From contig BSDZ01000078.1 of NCBI GenBank assembly GCA_030268105.1, positions 372,001-436,000 on the forward strand: DNA of 64,000 nt. The letters run 5' to 3'. Source of the DNA: Volvox africanus. Taxonomy: Eukaryota > Chlorophyta > Chlorophyceae > Chlamydomonadales > Volvocaceae. The position numbers were made by a program, and so were the translations under genes. Under the pieces are notes generated by a model. It did not search any database, was not told the origin of the DNA, and saw nothing but the letters and a program-made list of their open reading frames with translations. Shown here piece by piece: positions 1-12,500 of the stretch (positions are counted from its first letter, which is position 1; every line of letters begins with the position of its first letter).

Positions 1-144
1 TGAACGCCAGTGTAGTTATAGCCGGCCGCAGGGCCTCCCTAGGCGCCGATATGCCCCCGGGATGCCAACGGGCGTAGGATCTGGAGGTGCGGTTTTGTTC
101 CCCGCCATAGCGGTCGTACAGACACCTCCCCTGTTCATCGCACC

Positions 145-1739
145 TCACATTGCACACCGTTTGTGTGCAAAGTGGACTCCAAAACGGAGACGCGGAACAC
201 CCCCTACCTGACACCCGAAGCTGGCCAGATGGGCCCCCCAGGACCTGAACGGCTCCTTATCCGCACACAGGATCATGGTCAGGCCGTAGGTTGGGTTGCC
301 GGCTCCGGTGCCCGGCACGGGGGCGCTGCTCGCGTATGACACTATGTCCGGCTGTTCCAGCGCCTCCCGCAGAAGGCGCAAAACGAGGGGCTTGTACGGG
401 CCATACGGCGGCACCTTCTCATGCTCTTCCCAGCCGACGTGAAGCTGCAGCAGCACCACCCCTCGGCGTCCCTCCATCAGAGCGGCCACCTCCCCGGCGG
501 TGAAGACCGCCCGGGCGTCCTCCGACACGGGGCCGTCGGAGGGACCTGCAATTCGCAAACAGAAGTGTCGGGTGCATCGGCGGAGAGGAGCCGTCTGGCG
601 AATGAGGTTACCCGGGGAGATTTGCGGATAGTCTGTATCATCATGTCAGAGCTGCACCGCACCAAAGCTGAAAACTACACACATACACGCACGCACGCAC
701 AGGTATACACACATGAGCAATACACAGAAGCGACAGAGGATGGGGCTTCCCGGACATCGACCACCACAGCTTTCGCGCAGCGAGTCCTGAGGGTTCCCGG
801 CGGACCACCAGCTGCCAGCATGTGCCTGAAATGGTGGTGAGCACCCGCCTTGCCGCTTCACCTCTCCGGGGGACACACCGCACGAGGCTCCGGGACACAG
901 CCCTTTATTCGTTGAGCACCAGCCCTCCCCCTGCACCTGAGCCGTCGCACCATGCACCGGGTTCAGCCGCGGCCCGCCGTCGCAGCTCCCGCAGTGTCAT
1001 CACACGATTGGCACACAAGACATTGAAGCCATGCAACGAGCCAGGGTATGTCGCCTGCTGCTCATGCTGCGGTGAGGTTGGCTTCATAAGTCGCACCGTC
1101 AAGGGGGCCCAGGACCGCAACGCAGGAGCGTGTTTCTTGGGCGGCACCGCGATAAGGTCCCGCAACGGCTCACTGGAAGAAAGCGCACCTTTGGCAGAGC
1201 GGATTTGCGAGGGGGTTGGGGAGGAGGGCTGGTAAGAAAGGTTGCGTCGCCGTGGGATCAGTCGCGAGATACAGTGGAGGAAGAGGCGGGCCTGGCCCCG
1301 TAGCGCACTGAAAGCACAGTTCGAATTTTCACTCCTTACCTCCCACTGCATCCAGTACCAGAACAGGCCTAATATCGCCTGCCGCTTCGGGCGGTGCGGC
1401 AGCAGCCCCTCCCTCCGTGGCGTTCGTCGCCCCCATGCGAACAGTATATCTGACGCCCCCGCACAGGATCTGGGAGCTGCTGGGTGCAGTGTCTGGCGTC
1501 CCAACAGATTGCGAGAGCAATCTTGCATCTTTTGTACGGGACGGGGTCCCTGCAAGCACCTCCGCATACACGTGTCGCCCGTCAGCAAGCCGCAGTTCTA
1601 ACACGTCTCCATCCGCCCAATCCACTGTTGACACGTGCTCGTCCACGTTATCCAGCGCCAATCCAACAAGCCGTGTTTTTTCCAGGTGCGCATGCGCTGA
1701 CGGCAACCCCGCTGTGGACACCCCGGAGTAAGGTGACAT
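145..1739 (-). CDS. Unrecognised multi-exon protein
   Basis: I do not recognise this protein. Three exons can be seen: 1739-1340 (starts MSPYSGVS, ends at donor GTAAGG), 1172-937 (after TTTCTTCCAG, donor GTGCAG) and 545-145 (after GAATTGCAG, to a TGA/TAG-type stop at 145). Exons 2 and 3 join in phase (G + GT = Gly). Exon 1 leaves one base while exon 2 needs two, so a small exon between 1339 and 1173 is missed or a boundary is wrong. The first exon has a patterned stretch (residues about 25-50: DNVDEHVSTVDWADGDVLEL) that looks folded; the last has an amphipathic segment and aromatic residues (WEEHEKVPPYGPYKPL). An in-frame ATG also exists at 1859. It is divergent from the ING gene. Codon third positions are G/C rich, as in the neighbours. 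Real gene likely; function unknown. Confidence 0.5.
663..715. repeat. CA/ACGC microsatellite
   Basis: Short run of ACACAC, ACGC and CACA units inside the intron between the second and third exons of the 145-1739 gene. Confidence 0.6.
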
Positions 1740-2169
1740 TTTCAATAACCAATTAATCTTTTCTGGTCTACAAGGAACGTGCGCGCATGCTCGATAACTC
1801 GCAGCCCAAACCCCAGCCCAAGACTTGCAGGGGCGGTGCACATGGTGTTGTAACGGCATTTATGTAGGGTAGGGTCCGCCAAGCAAAGATATATAGATTT
1901 GTCTTACAGGTTTTAGGAGAAGAGGTTGGCATAAGGAAATCGCAATCGGAAATCCAGACGTACGGCTTCTAGTTGTATTTCCGCGAATTATCGGCAAGCC
2001 GCAAGCGAGGGAATAGATTTGTCTATTAATGACAATTATGTCCAGCTTATTCACTTTTGTTTTCAAAAACACTACAATGAAAGCTGCAGGTGACGGGTTC
2101 TTTTGTTGACTTCGTGACAGATTGCTGATGGGTGGCCCCGAATAAATAAAACCGGGTTTAGACAAAGTT
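1740..2169. promoter_or_regulatory. Shared divergent promoter region
   Basis: A 430-bp interval between the start codons of two divergent genes. It is clearly more AT-rich than the flanking exons. An AATAAATAAAA stretch at about 2142-2153 lies 20-30 bases before the ING start codon and could be a TATA-like element or leader sequence. No specific factor site is recognised. Confidence 0.35.
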
Positions 2170-4443
2170 ATGGCGCTGCACAGTTCAGCCAATGTGATGT
2201 ACCTTGAAAGTTTTGTAGAGAGCACCAGTAGCCTTCCTACAGAGCTGCAGCGCATACTCAACACCATCAAAGCCCTCGACGAAAAGTGCAATGATCTCTC
2301 ATTAGAATTGCAAGCCAACGTGGGCGTGCTCCTGGCGATGCCCCCGACGCATCAGCAACCCACCGTCAACCCGGAGTATGAGGAGCTCGTATCACGCATA
2401 GGAGGTGCGCAGAAATTGCTGGTGCAGTTTGCAGAGGAGAAAGTTCAATTGGCTCAGCAAGCACATGACCTGCTGGAGGTGCACGCTCTGGAGCTGGAAC
2501 GGGTGACAGACGACCTGGACAAGGAGCTGCGGCGTAATAACCCGGATGCAAGCCTGGAGTATCTGCAGGACTTCGCGTTGGACACGACGCGGGGAAAGAC
2601 GCCGCGGCTGGAGGAATTCAACATGTCGTTACAGCAGGAGCTGTCCCTGCCGCCGGCACCCGCGCCGGCACCAAAGAAGGCCCCTGCCGCGTCAAACATC
2701 GCCAGCAAGGGCAAGCGGCCCCGTGACGAGGAGGCAGGGGGCGCAGGGGTCGGTGGCCCTGGCGGCGGGGCCAGTGTTGCTATTCAGCAGCCCCCAGCGA
2801 AGAAAAAGACGACAGTTGCATCCATGCAGCTGAGCACACAGGTAGGACATGTGTATGGGGTCTTTTTCTTGGAAGCGGAAAGAAGCAGAAAAACGATTTT
2901 CATGGTGGGACATTAACCGTAGGGTTACAGGATACGTCAGCCCGCTGGGCTCTGCCTGCTGCTCCGGACTTGGCTGTTAAAGATGACAATGAAGGGCGTG
3001 TAGCCCATACACACGCGTTCCTTGCTGCGTCTACGGGTCATGGGGGGCGTGAGGCATAGCGTCATACTAATCACCCCCCATATATGGGCCGTGTCGAGCA
3101 CGTGGCTTGGCGGACGGGAAGCAGCAGCCGCTCCGCTGAGGGGGCTGTTCGGGTTCGGGTTTTGCATCGTGTTGGGCACAGTCCGATGCCTCTGGCGATT
3201 CCGGTCCGGTCCTGAATGGTCCCTCGCGGGTTAGTCGGAGCACCCGCGTCAGTAAATTTCAAAAATTGTCGTCGTCTTTGCCCTGTCCTGTGGTACAGTT
3301 CCCTTGTATGGGATGATCCATCTAATCGCAACAAGCGTTATGTTCCTGTTCAGTTGGAGTTATCACCACCTTCCATTATTGTTAAGCGCTTTCTCTCATT
3401 GTCTGGGTGCTCATCATATCTTTCTCGGCGGTGCCTCTTTCGCTTTTAAGGACTCCCGGACTCCACCTACGGATACTATTTCCGCTCTGCTCCGCTGCAC
3501 AGCCCTCTTCCTTTGAAGAATACGCCATCGATACGCTGCCATCGTACGACGAACCTGTTGCCACGGAAGCGCCTGTACCCTTCATGCGGCCACCACCCGC
3601 CGGTAGGGGCCTTACGAACCCACATTAGGGAGCTGCCTTCTTCGGCCTCATAATGGCAACAAACACTAGCGCATCCGGAAGCGGGATAGTCACCCTGGTT
3701 GTGTCGTTGCCACACAGGCTATAAGCCGTCCTCCACCCGGCCCCAAGCCGCAACCGGCGGCTTGGTGCGGTACTTGTGCCCCGAAGACATCCGGGAGGAC
3801 CTGGTGGGTCGACACGCGGAGCTGTTCTGGCCGGATGACAACCTGTGGTACCTCATCGAGATCCAGGTGTGGTTGTGGCGAATGGCGTGGTGCGGGTTGG
3901 TTGGGGTCCCGGGCCTTACTAACAAGCAACCATCCTAAGGCTGTCTAGACGGCGCTAGGTTCATTTTGGAGTGGCAGTGGTGCCCTTGGGGGCGGAAGAC
4001 ACACTGAAGCTTTTTGTCACAGCAATAGCTCCGGATCCAAATCAGATCCACGCGCCGGCATCCATGCACCACTGACAGCGTAGGGTGGTATGTAGAGGGC
4101 AGATTGAGAATACTGCTCGGTGCGCCTTGATGCGTTTCTTCCACCAGGAGGTGAATGTGGCCACCCGCGAAGGTCGGGTGCTGTACTCAACCGGTGATTT
4201 CGAAACACTGAACCTGGAGGAGACGGCGAGAGACATGCACATGGTATGTATGCCAACGACTGCGGGGGCAATAGCACTTACAACACAATTACAAAAAAGG
4301 TCCGAAAGGCTTCTGGTAGCGCCTGAAGCGCACGGTCCAAACAGGTCAACCCATGTCCTGGCCGGCCGCGTGCGTTCACATTAATCAGTTGTGCCCGTCA
4401 GCCCGTGGAGCCCCACGCCTTCTTTCAACCTCCCTTGCAGTGA
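2170..4443 (+). CDS. ING-family protein with C-terminal Tudor-like domain
   Basis: Five exons join with perfect phase: 2170-2841, 3503-3602, 3718-3866, 4148-4243 and 4441-4443 (a TGA at the last junction), giving 339 aa. Residues about 8-105 match the ING N-terminal domain: MYLESFVESTSSLPTELQRI, then a long helix with LDEKC and repeated Q/E/L heptads. In known proteins this helical part tethers ING to histone acetyltransferase or deacetylase complexes. Residues about 150-225 are Ala/Pro/Gly-rich with basic clusters (KGKRPRDEE, PAKKK), a likely nuclear localisation signal. Residues about 280-335 (LVGRHAELFWPDDNLWYLIE, then a beta-like GRVLYSTGDFETLNLEE) look like a Tudor/SGF29-type barrel. No Cys4-His-Cys3 PHD finger, normal for ING proteins, is present in any exon. 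Nuclear chromatin reader is inferred. ING domain call strong; Tudor call moderate. Confidence 0.72.
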
Positions 4444-4732
4444 TGATGATGGAGTGCTCCACTCATCGCAGTTACGTATTTCGCTCTGATACCCAATGCG
4501 CTCAGATACCTCCTGCCCTTCCGCCACAGGTCCTTATTCCTGATCAGCTCTATTAAATGTGCGATACAGCGGGCCATAGGCGTCACGGTATAACGCACCA
4601 AAAATGACGTGCGTTTGGCATTCTGTCCTTAGCAAAGCTTATCTAGTTGAACCAGTGGCGCACGAATGTGTGATGACCTACATCCCTTCGGGGCGGCATT
4701 TGAACCGCGATACACGGGCCCAGGCTGCCCTG

Positions 4733-5514
4733 TTAGAAGTTGCCGTACACACCGTAGTGGCGGGGCAGCGGACGGTTAGAGTGCTGCTGCGGCTGTGACT
4801 GGCATGCGAGCGATGCGATTGAGGAGGTCGGGAGGCGTGTCGGGAGGGATGGGCCCTGCCCTGCGTCAGCTGCTGTTGTCTGACCCTGTTGTGGCTGGGC
4901 GGCAGCGACGGCAGCCTGTTGCTGCTTTTCGCGAACTTCGTGAAGATAACATATTGCGTCGTGTACCTGAATAGAAGAAAGATACGTCAAGACAAAGGCC
5001 ATAGGCCCTAACTCATCGATATGGTTACAAATTGATGCCGGTTGAATCCGAGACCCACCTTGCGTTCGATATCCAAAGCGACGCGACCGTCAGCGTTGGT
5101 CAGTATTTCCCAGACGACGCGGGAAGCTCTCTCAACTAGTTTGTCCCTATACATTTGGGAGCAACACCACTGACTCAGAAATTTGGCATGGCCCGGCGAA
5201 GTATGTCCCAAGGGCTGCAAACCTACTTAAGCTCGTTTTGGAGATCTTCAAGCAATTTCTTTCGATCCTTGCAGCTCTTTGATGTATCTCCGCTTAGTGT
5301 CTTACTGTTATCGACCTGCTCACGCACGTAATCCCGAAGAGCAGTGCTTTGCCGCAACTCCTCAAACACCTGCAATAGCGCCACGGTCAGTAGAATGACA
5401 AGAGATATTACATTACAGGCAGTCAGTACCTACATTTTTCCGGATGTCGTCAAAAGCGCCGCTGTCAATAACCTGCTTAACAATTCGGCTACCTTCCTCA
5501 ACCGGCGACCCCAT
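4733..5514 (-). CDS. BOD1/Shg1-like small protein (probable COMPASS-type subunit)
   Basis: Four exons on the minus strand join in phase: 5514-5434, 5369-5227, 5146-5059 and 4966-4733, giving 181 aa. Introns have clean borders (donors GTAGGT, GTAGGT, GTGGGT; acceptors GCTATTGCAG, TATAG, CTATTCAG). The start MGSPVEEG is the first Met in the domain exon. Residues 8-48 (IVKQVIDSGAFDDIRKN, then VFEELRQSTALRDYVREQVD) follow the pattern of the BOD1/Shg1 domain: hydrophobic helix, short linker with G-x-FD-x-x-R, then a second helix ending in a conserved R/V pattern. In yeast, Shg1 is a small subunit of the Set1/COMPASS H3K4 methyltransferase, and animal BOD1 proteins are relatives. Residues 76-105 form another helix; the tail is Gln/Ala/Pro-rich and disordered. 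It converges with the ING gene. The family call rests on pattern recognition only. Confidence 0.5.
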
Positions 5515-6640
5515 CTCCAGGATAAGAGTACCAAACCCCTGCCATGCACATACCAACCAATTAGCAGTGTTAACAAGCGTGCCTTCGCCCAGCCGAAAAA
5601 TTAGTACACCATAAGGCACTGCTGGACGCAGTCCAAGCTTCAAGTTCAATAAATAACCATAAGAAACCAGAATAACAATACAGGCGACAAGGTATTGAAA
5701 GTGCTCTTAAAATCGTTATGTCGTTCTACATTTAACATTGTACGATGACGGCTAGTAGCCACCGAGTCAGTACCGTACTACACGTTATACTCTCATGTTC
5801 TTGTATCGCTCGTTCGCGCGGCCCTATAAGCCTCCTGGCTCGCGCGGGCCTAACAAGCTCTTTTTAGGGTTTGTAACAATCACAATCACAAAAGGGATCA
5901 TGTGTTCAACAACAGTCTTGCTGCACAGCCGGCTTTTGTTGCTTAAAACACCGACTTTGACCCCGGCGGTATGCTGTAGATCCTGGCCAACAAGCTCCCC
6001 GCTGTACATCGTACGGAGCAAGCCAAACCCAAAAGGGGATGGCCCCTAGCATGGTCCAGCAACTGATTATCCCGCTCCGAAGTCCGGATCCGTCGGAAGC
6101 TGGCAGAGCATCCGTGTGACAGATAGGACTTCCGTCCCCGATCTGCAGCCCTTTTCCTCGCACCACGTACACAACCCAAGGACATAAGCGTTACATGTTT
6201 GGATAGTTCCACATGTTGGCTATCCGTAGGTGCTAACGGAAATACGGGACGTCTGGGTGGAGAGACTACAAGCAGGTTGCGCGCCAGATTCCTCGATGAA
6301 GCTTGCATAAGTTAGGCACGCAGTCCAGGATAGTTGGCAGCTCAACATGTGCACTGGCCGTACACGCCCAACCGCTTACAGAAGACCAGGGCTGCCATTG
6401 CAGAAAACTCAGTCTGAAGTCGTCCAAACACACCGTACAAAACTCGGTCCGTCGTCCCCCCTGACCGCTGTCCCTGCATCAGCGGGTGTGTGGTTGTTCC
6501 AGGCCTGTCTTGCGGACCCTGCGCGCCCGTCAACATCCATACAGTCAGCGGTACAAGGACCAGAATCGTCGTACTCCATTCCCCGCATATCCTCCTGTTG
6601 ACCTAGCCAGCCCCCCTGCATCTGTTAGCTCCCCGCGGAG
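5515..6640. other. No supported gene
   Basis: Open frames here are short, lack in-phase splice partners and show no recognisable domain. The part next to 5514 should hold the promoter and leader of the BOD1/Shg1-like gene. Confidence 0.4.
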
Positions 6641-6644
6641 ACGT

Positions 6645-7933
6645 TCATTCCATCAGACCCAAACCCCTCATCGGACGGCCGCCGCTGCCCCTCTCCCCCA
6701 TTCCCCCATGCCGCTGTCGCCACTGCTGCAGCTCTGCCTCCAGGGGCCCGGCGGTGTTCCCTCCTCGGTGGCCTCCTTCCTGGGAGGTACATCTGCTCGG
6801 AGCCTCAGCAGCCCCTCGCCGCCGCTTATCACTCCGGCCCGCGCCAATGGCACCGCCGCAGCCGCCGGAACCACCTTCAGCCCCAGCGCTGACGTTCTCT
6901 GATGCCATATTGCCGTACAGCACGGCGGTGCGTCCGCCTGCACCTCTGCCGGTAGGCCTGTTCCCAACTATCCCCGTGAACGTCCTGCTGCTAACCTCCA
7001 CACTGGCGGTAGGGGAGTCCCCCGATGGCTCAGGAGCTTGGGACCGCAACTCGGACAGTGCAACACCGCCGCCGCCGCCACTGACAGCGGCTCCGGCCCC
7101 AGAAGTGCCCGGGATCTCCGAAGTCTGTACACACACATTCGATGGCGTTGCCTCCGCCGACGGTACGATATGTACGAGCCGGCGCAGCAGCAGCGGTTGT
7201 GGCAGCTGCGGCACCGCCAAAGGGGCAGGCGGTCATGACGCCCTGGAGCACACTGATCTGCTGACCTGCCGGGCCCATCCGTAAGCCACCGCTACCGATG
7301 AACCCAGGATCGCGTTTCCAACACAGCCTAGGCAAGCGATGACGGCGGCGGCGGCGGCGGCAGCGGCGGTGCCGCCACTTATGCCGCTGGGCTGCACTGC
7401 AGCGGCCTGCCCGTAGTTCACCTGGGCCATCTTCGGTAGCGCGCCGGAGGCCGCTGGCACCAGGTGGTGAGCGCCTGTCGCTTGGAGAAGACCCGGCAAG
7501 GAGTGACGCCGGCAGGGATCCAGGCTTGGCGCCGCCGCCGCCGCCAGGTGCATTCATGGGCAACTGCATGATTCCTCCCTGCCCGGGCCTGGGGAGAGAC
7601 ATCTGGCCTAGGGACTGCAAGATGCTCTGTGAGTAGGAGTGCGGAAGCTTCTGTTGCGGTGGGAGGGAGGGAGGCTGCGGCAGCTGCAGCGACGATGGCG
7701 CAGTAGCTGGCGCCAGTGGGTTCTGGAGCTGGCGCTGCAGTTGCATCTGCATCACCCAGGGGCGACGTCTGCAACGTCGAGAGTGCTGCCAGCTGCTGGT
7801 GTAGCACTTGCTGCTGTTGCTGTTGTATATGCTCTTGTTCCTTTTGTTGCTGCTGTTGCGCTTGCTGGTGTTGCAGTTGAAGGAAATGATGGAGTTGAAT
7901 GGAAGGATGCGCGGCGTGGGGTGCGAGGGCCAT
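6645..7933 (-). CDS. Gln/Ala/Gly/Pro-rich disordered protein, frame-broken
   Basis: The minus strand has a compositionally coherent coding stretch that needs three frame changes. It starts MALAPHAAHP at 7933 with runs of Gln (about 7795-7870). Near 7770 the sense passes to another frame (QMQLQRQLQNPLAPATAP, then poly-Gly and GGAKPGSLPASLL). Near 7490 it passes to a third frame (ATGAHHLVPAASGALPKM, then eight or more Ala). A stop at about 7233 interrupts that frame, which resumes (LPQPLLLRRLVHIVPSAE) and ends at 6645. No proper introns explain the changes: candidate introns would be under 60 bases. Composition resembles a transcription cofactor or RNA-binding regulator, but no domain is seen. 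Indel errors in repeats, real pseudogenisation or missed mini-introns are all possible. Confidence 0.35.
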
Positions 7934-9571
7934 CGCCAGGTGTGCGGGGGAAGGGAGTTAGGATAATCGATTAGCACAATCGATTAGCATTGCGTAAATT
8001 ATTATGGACGACGCACTAAATATTCCTCTTAGTCCAGACAAATTATCCACGTTGCTAAAATCTGTCAGTGGTTTGCATTTCTAGTTCTCGTGTCCTTAGC
8101 GGCCTACCGAACAAGATATGCTTGTGCAGATCCAACTTGACAAAATCCGATATACCGACACGTGTCGTACTGAACACCAAGAAGCCCGTTTCCTCAAAGC
8201 ATGATATGTATTGCGGTTACTTTTTCTTAAGAATCAATTGTATTGGATTGGATTGTGACAAAACGGTACAATCCGGGAGCTGGGACAAATGTTTTGTACC
8301 TTTAACAAGAGAACTTCATCTTGCCTCCGGAAGCGCAGCAAAGAGTCGTCCTGTCAAGATGCTGTGGCTTCGACACTGACACGCCTAGTTCCCTACAGCC
8401 GGGGCTCTGCTTACAGCCGCAAAGCTCTTCCTGCCCCTGGCACATGTGATTGTTTTTTAATAAATAGGTGTTTAATCAAGAACTTGTCCAGGACGCCTGT
8501 GCTGCCTTTTGACGCGGCTTCCTCTGACCCCTTGACATGGCTGTCAAGGAGCACGCATAAATTTCAACCAATTCTGCATTGACATTTCTCCTTTCCTGAA
8601 TCAGATGTAATGTAGATCCACCAATATAGGTGTTTCATGGTGAGCTTGTACATGTCCTAAAGGGGCGGCCCCTGGAAGCCCAGGACAGGACAGGGTAGGC
8701 GAGGGTGGGCCATGTGCACGTCGTGGCAGACCAGCAAATGCTATGGATGCATCGGTTTGACATGCGAGGTTCTAGGTGGGACAGGGTGGGAACCTGGTAT
8801 GCGCTCACAACTTTACCCCGCCCATCCGCTAGTATGAATTGGGGAAAGGGCGTGGCATTACCCATACCGTTCGCCAAATTACCAACAGCCTGGAAATACC
8901 TTATATTAGAAAGTTGAAGGATAACCTTGAATCCAGCCAGGATGGAGCATGGCAATGTGGCATTACCGTGACTTGTCTCATGGGGAAGGGATGCACACGT
9001 GTGGGTGACAATCTATCTGAGCGCCAGCGACGCGCTCCGACTTGCGGCGCGCACATTTGCTGCAACGCGGAAAAGCATGAAGGGCGTAGCCCATGCGCTA
9101 TCTGTGACATAATGGAATTTTGCACGAGCTGTGAAAGTTGTATTGGTATGTGTTGAAGCGCACGACCACGGAACTCAACGGACAATCATTGGCATTCTAA
9201 ATCATATCAAACTTATCATAAAGATTTTCGGAATTATGCACCTATGCACTACTGCTCTACCTTTGTACCTGTTTTATGTCACGTAAGCACCTTCGTTATA
9301 CATTCTGACTTTATACTCCCCTCCTCTGAGGTTTCATAATTGTGAGGTTAAATTGATATTCCCTAATGCTTTTGTAAACACAAAAACACGTCTGTAGTCC
9401 TAAATCCTGCTCGCCGCTATATGGAATACAATGCAGACATGCAGCAACGGGCATCTACTAGGAGCCGTTCGATTACATTAAGTTTATAGAATATATTGTA
9501 AAGATTGCTTAACTGCGTCTAATATTAAAGTAACGGCTTCGGAGACACGCAGCGATAGCGCACCCTGGGTC
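7934..9571. other. Intergenic, no supported gene
   Basis: AT-richer than the flanking genes. A Cys-rich reading frame ends near 9156 (CNAEKHEGRSPCAICDIMEF), but it has no consistent exon partners or family match. The last 100 bases are the likely promoter of the next gene. Confidence 0.4.
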
Positions 9572-12500
9572 ATGGCTTCTACGGATGCGTTATTGGTTGC
9601 CTCAATTGACTCTGCAGTGGTTCATGATTCTGAGGGCAATTCAAATGAACTGACTGAGCTGCAGCGCGTCCAGGTGGAGCAGGACATGTCCAAGCCATCG
9701 CGACCACCACCAAAAGTGTTCGCATCGCCAAGGAAAAGGTCGGAGGCGCAAGTCGAACGTCGGCCTGAAGCTCATGCCATGCCTCGCAGCCAGTCTGTTA
9801 AGGCCAAACTGCGGAAGGCATTGGCGCCGTATCTTACCTCAACCTACCTGCAAGGCGAGATGGCTAAGCATTTCACCAAGGAGTACCTCGCCGCCCATCC
9901 ACCTCCCCAAAACGAGGTGGGTAAGACGGGAGCTATAGAGGGGTCGCGCGTGTGTGTGTGAGGGGGTGTGTGTGGATTCGGCCGCCGTAGAGGTGCGTTG
10001 CCAGCAGGTGCTATTGCAGACGACAGGTAGGTTTGCTGCGTTCAGGGCCCACCTGCCCTTTGTTCTGCCTGGTCTCAACGTTACCTTGAAATATTGCTTT
10101 CGCTAGTTCCTTACGGATACATGTGCGCCTGCTGCAGAAGCTGCGGCGTTGGCATCCCTAGGTTTTAATGTGGAGCATGAGATGCAATCCATTCGACGGC
10201 TTGGGTCCCTCCTGTCCCCTCACTAGCTGCTCTCCGCATATAGTGCTCCACAGCTCATCATGGACCTGAGACAGCTCGGGCCGACCTCGGCCCCCGGCAC
10301 ACACGCACGTCGCTAAGAGGCTGAATGCAAACTATCTAAAAATGGCATACCGGCCTGCACCATTATTCGGATTGTATCAGGACTCTGCGTTTGACCGTCT
10401 CAGGGACTAATCGCGGTCGTTTCATTACGGGGGGATGTAGCCGGTGTAGCAACCCCTGTATCTCTTAAGAAACATAACCACACCGTTACTCCTCTCTGCC
10501 TGCCTCTTGTCTTTTGCACTCTTGACTCTTGGTGCCCCTTCCAGCGGCTCTTCCGGCGCACACAGACAGTCCGCCGGCAACCTCGCTACCCTTCCCCCTC
10601 CCGCAGGATGAGCTTCCCCTGTACGTCCAGCAACACCTTTCGGAACTGAACCGTGTAACGGAGAACTGGAAGGGCTGTGTAGGGAGGGCCCTGGATCCGA
10701 TGATGCACGAATGGGAGGTAGACGAGCGACTGCAGGTGGGCTGATGGCTATAACGGGCGAGGGAAAGGAGAAGGCACTCCTGGGTCGTCTTATGGATTCT
10801 GGGTCATACGTTAAGGGCAGCATTCTTGGGTAACAGCATCCCTTTTCCAGAGCTCGGCTGCACCCTTCTGATGGCGACCCGGTCTGCTGCAGCTGATGCG
10901 AGCTCGCGAGGAGGGCCGGCTGCGGGCGCCTGCTCCCTCAGGTCAACTGGACGGGGTGGACAGGCGGCTGCAGGTAAGGAAGGGGCCAGAGAGTAGGCCG
11001 GTAAGGGGCAAGATTAAGTGGGGATGAGGAGGGAGGCAGGGAGCAAAAGGAAATGGGTGGAACCGGAGTCAGGGCTGCTTGTGATTCTCTAGTACTCTCC
11101 AGTACGGCTGAGCAATAATTCGCTGCTTCAAGTAAACTGCGCGGTGTTGATGGCGATACGAGAGATGACGAAACCGCGCCTAATGCTCCCCATCCTCCTT
11201 CACAGGGCGGCGAAGATGATGATATTGAAGATTTGGATCTAGATCCGGATGTTGATTCTGGAACCTTGCCGGCGATAGAAGGCGGGCTGACCTCCACGCA
11301 AATTTTCGGGGCGGTGCACCTGGTATCAGACGTCAAGGTGAGCGAAGCCGTGGAAAAGGGTGGCGGTGTGGCGAATGGCTACACATAGTGGGATGGACAA
11401 GGAGGTTTGGAGCCTTGGCTTTCAAACGGCTTCAAACGGCTTTGGCGGGAACCGGTACCATAGCATTCCACAATTATATTTGTAAGTGAGCTGACGTGAG
11501 AAGAGGTACTGGATGATATCGCAGCATCCCGTTAGTTGACCCTGAATTATGATGTCATGTTATGATGATATGTTTAATGCCCCGCGCGCTTCTATGCACC
11601 ACAACCCTGGTTGGCACCGCATCACCCGGGCTCTGCCGTACCGGTGCTCCAACCTCTGCAACCAGGTATGGCAGCAGATCCTGGCCGCGCAAAAGGCGGA
11701 GGAGCGGCGGCAGCACGCAATTGCGGAGCTGCATATCCATCATGCTGCTCGGATCATCCAGGTGTGTGTGTATGCGGGGGGGGGGGTGTTCGTCGGACCA
11801 ATGGAAAACGATGAAAGGATGAAGAGTCAGCGGATAGATGTGCAGATGCCCGCTCAACACCGGACCGGTGTATATTTCGCCTTCTTTTGAGAGGCAGCGT
11901 GGCACTAAGACGCCTCTACAAATCCGCGACATATATTTCGACGTGCCACACGCCGTCTCAAGGCCTTCCTGACGGTGCAATAACGGATTGGGCTTGCGGT
12001 TACTTATCTAAGCATCAGTATACCTGCACCGCTTTCCTCAGCGTTCCTGGCGCGACTTCATCAACCAGAAGAAAGAGGAGAAGGCCCGACTGGATGCGCT
12101 GGTGTCGCCCGATGTGCAGGTCGGTGATCTATGGGATGTGGTCGGAGGATTGCTGGGTGTGGAATAGCTGATTGGGGATTGGAATTTGGGGTACAGGAAA
12201 GAGGACCGTGGGTGCTGGGTGGGATGTCGGGGGTGCAGGGGTAGCTCCACGGCTACATGATCATGCAGGCGCGGACAAAGGCAAGCTGGAAAAGGTACCC
12301 CCGTCTTTAAGCTGGCCGGTCATTTGTAAGATGGGTCCACGCACTGTAGTCCTTCTCATAGGGACGGACAACAGCCAGTATTATGTCCCCCGCCTGAGGA
12401 TCCCCTTTTGAGCCCTTTTTGAACCATGGTCGCACCGTCTCACCAATGACCCGTGGGTCGCTGTGCAGGCGATGTTGAGCGCTGCTGCCTACAAGGCTAT

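Noticed and set aside
2437..3334. Open frames in the ING introns and opposite strand
   Set aside because: They overlap well-phased exons or introns, have skewed Arg/Ser composition and no domain.
8839..9156. Cys-rich frame with CNAEK and CAICD motifs
   Set aside because: Cys spacing fits no finger family and no partner exon is found.
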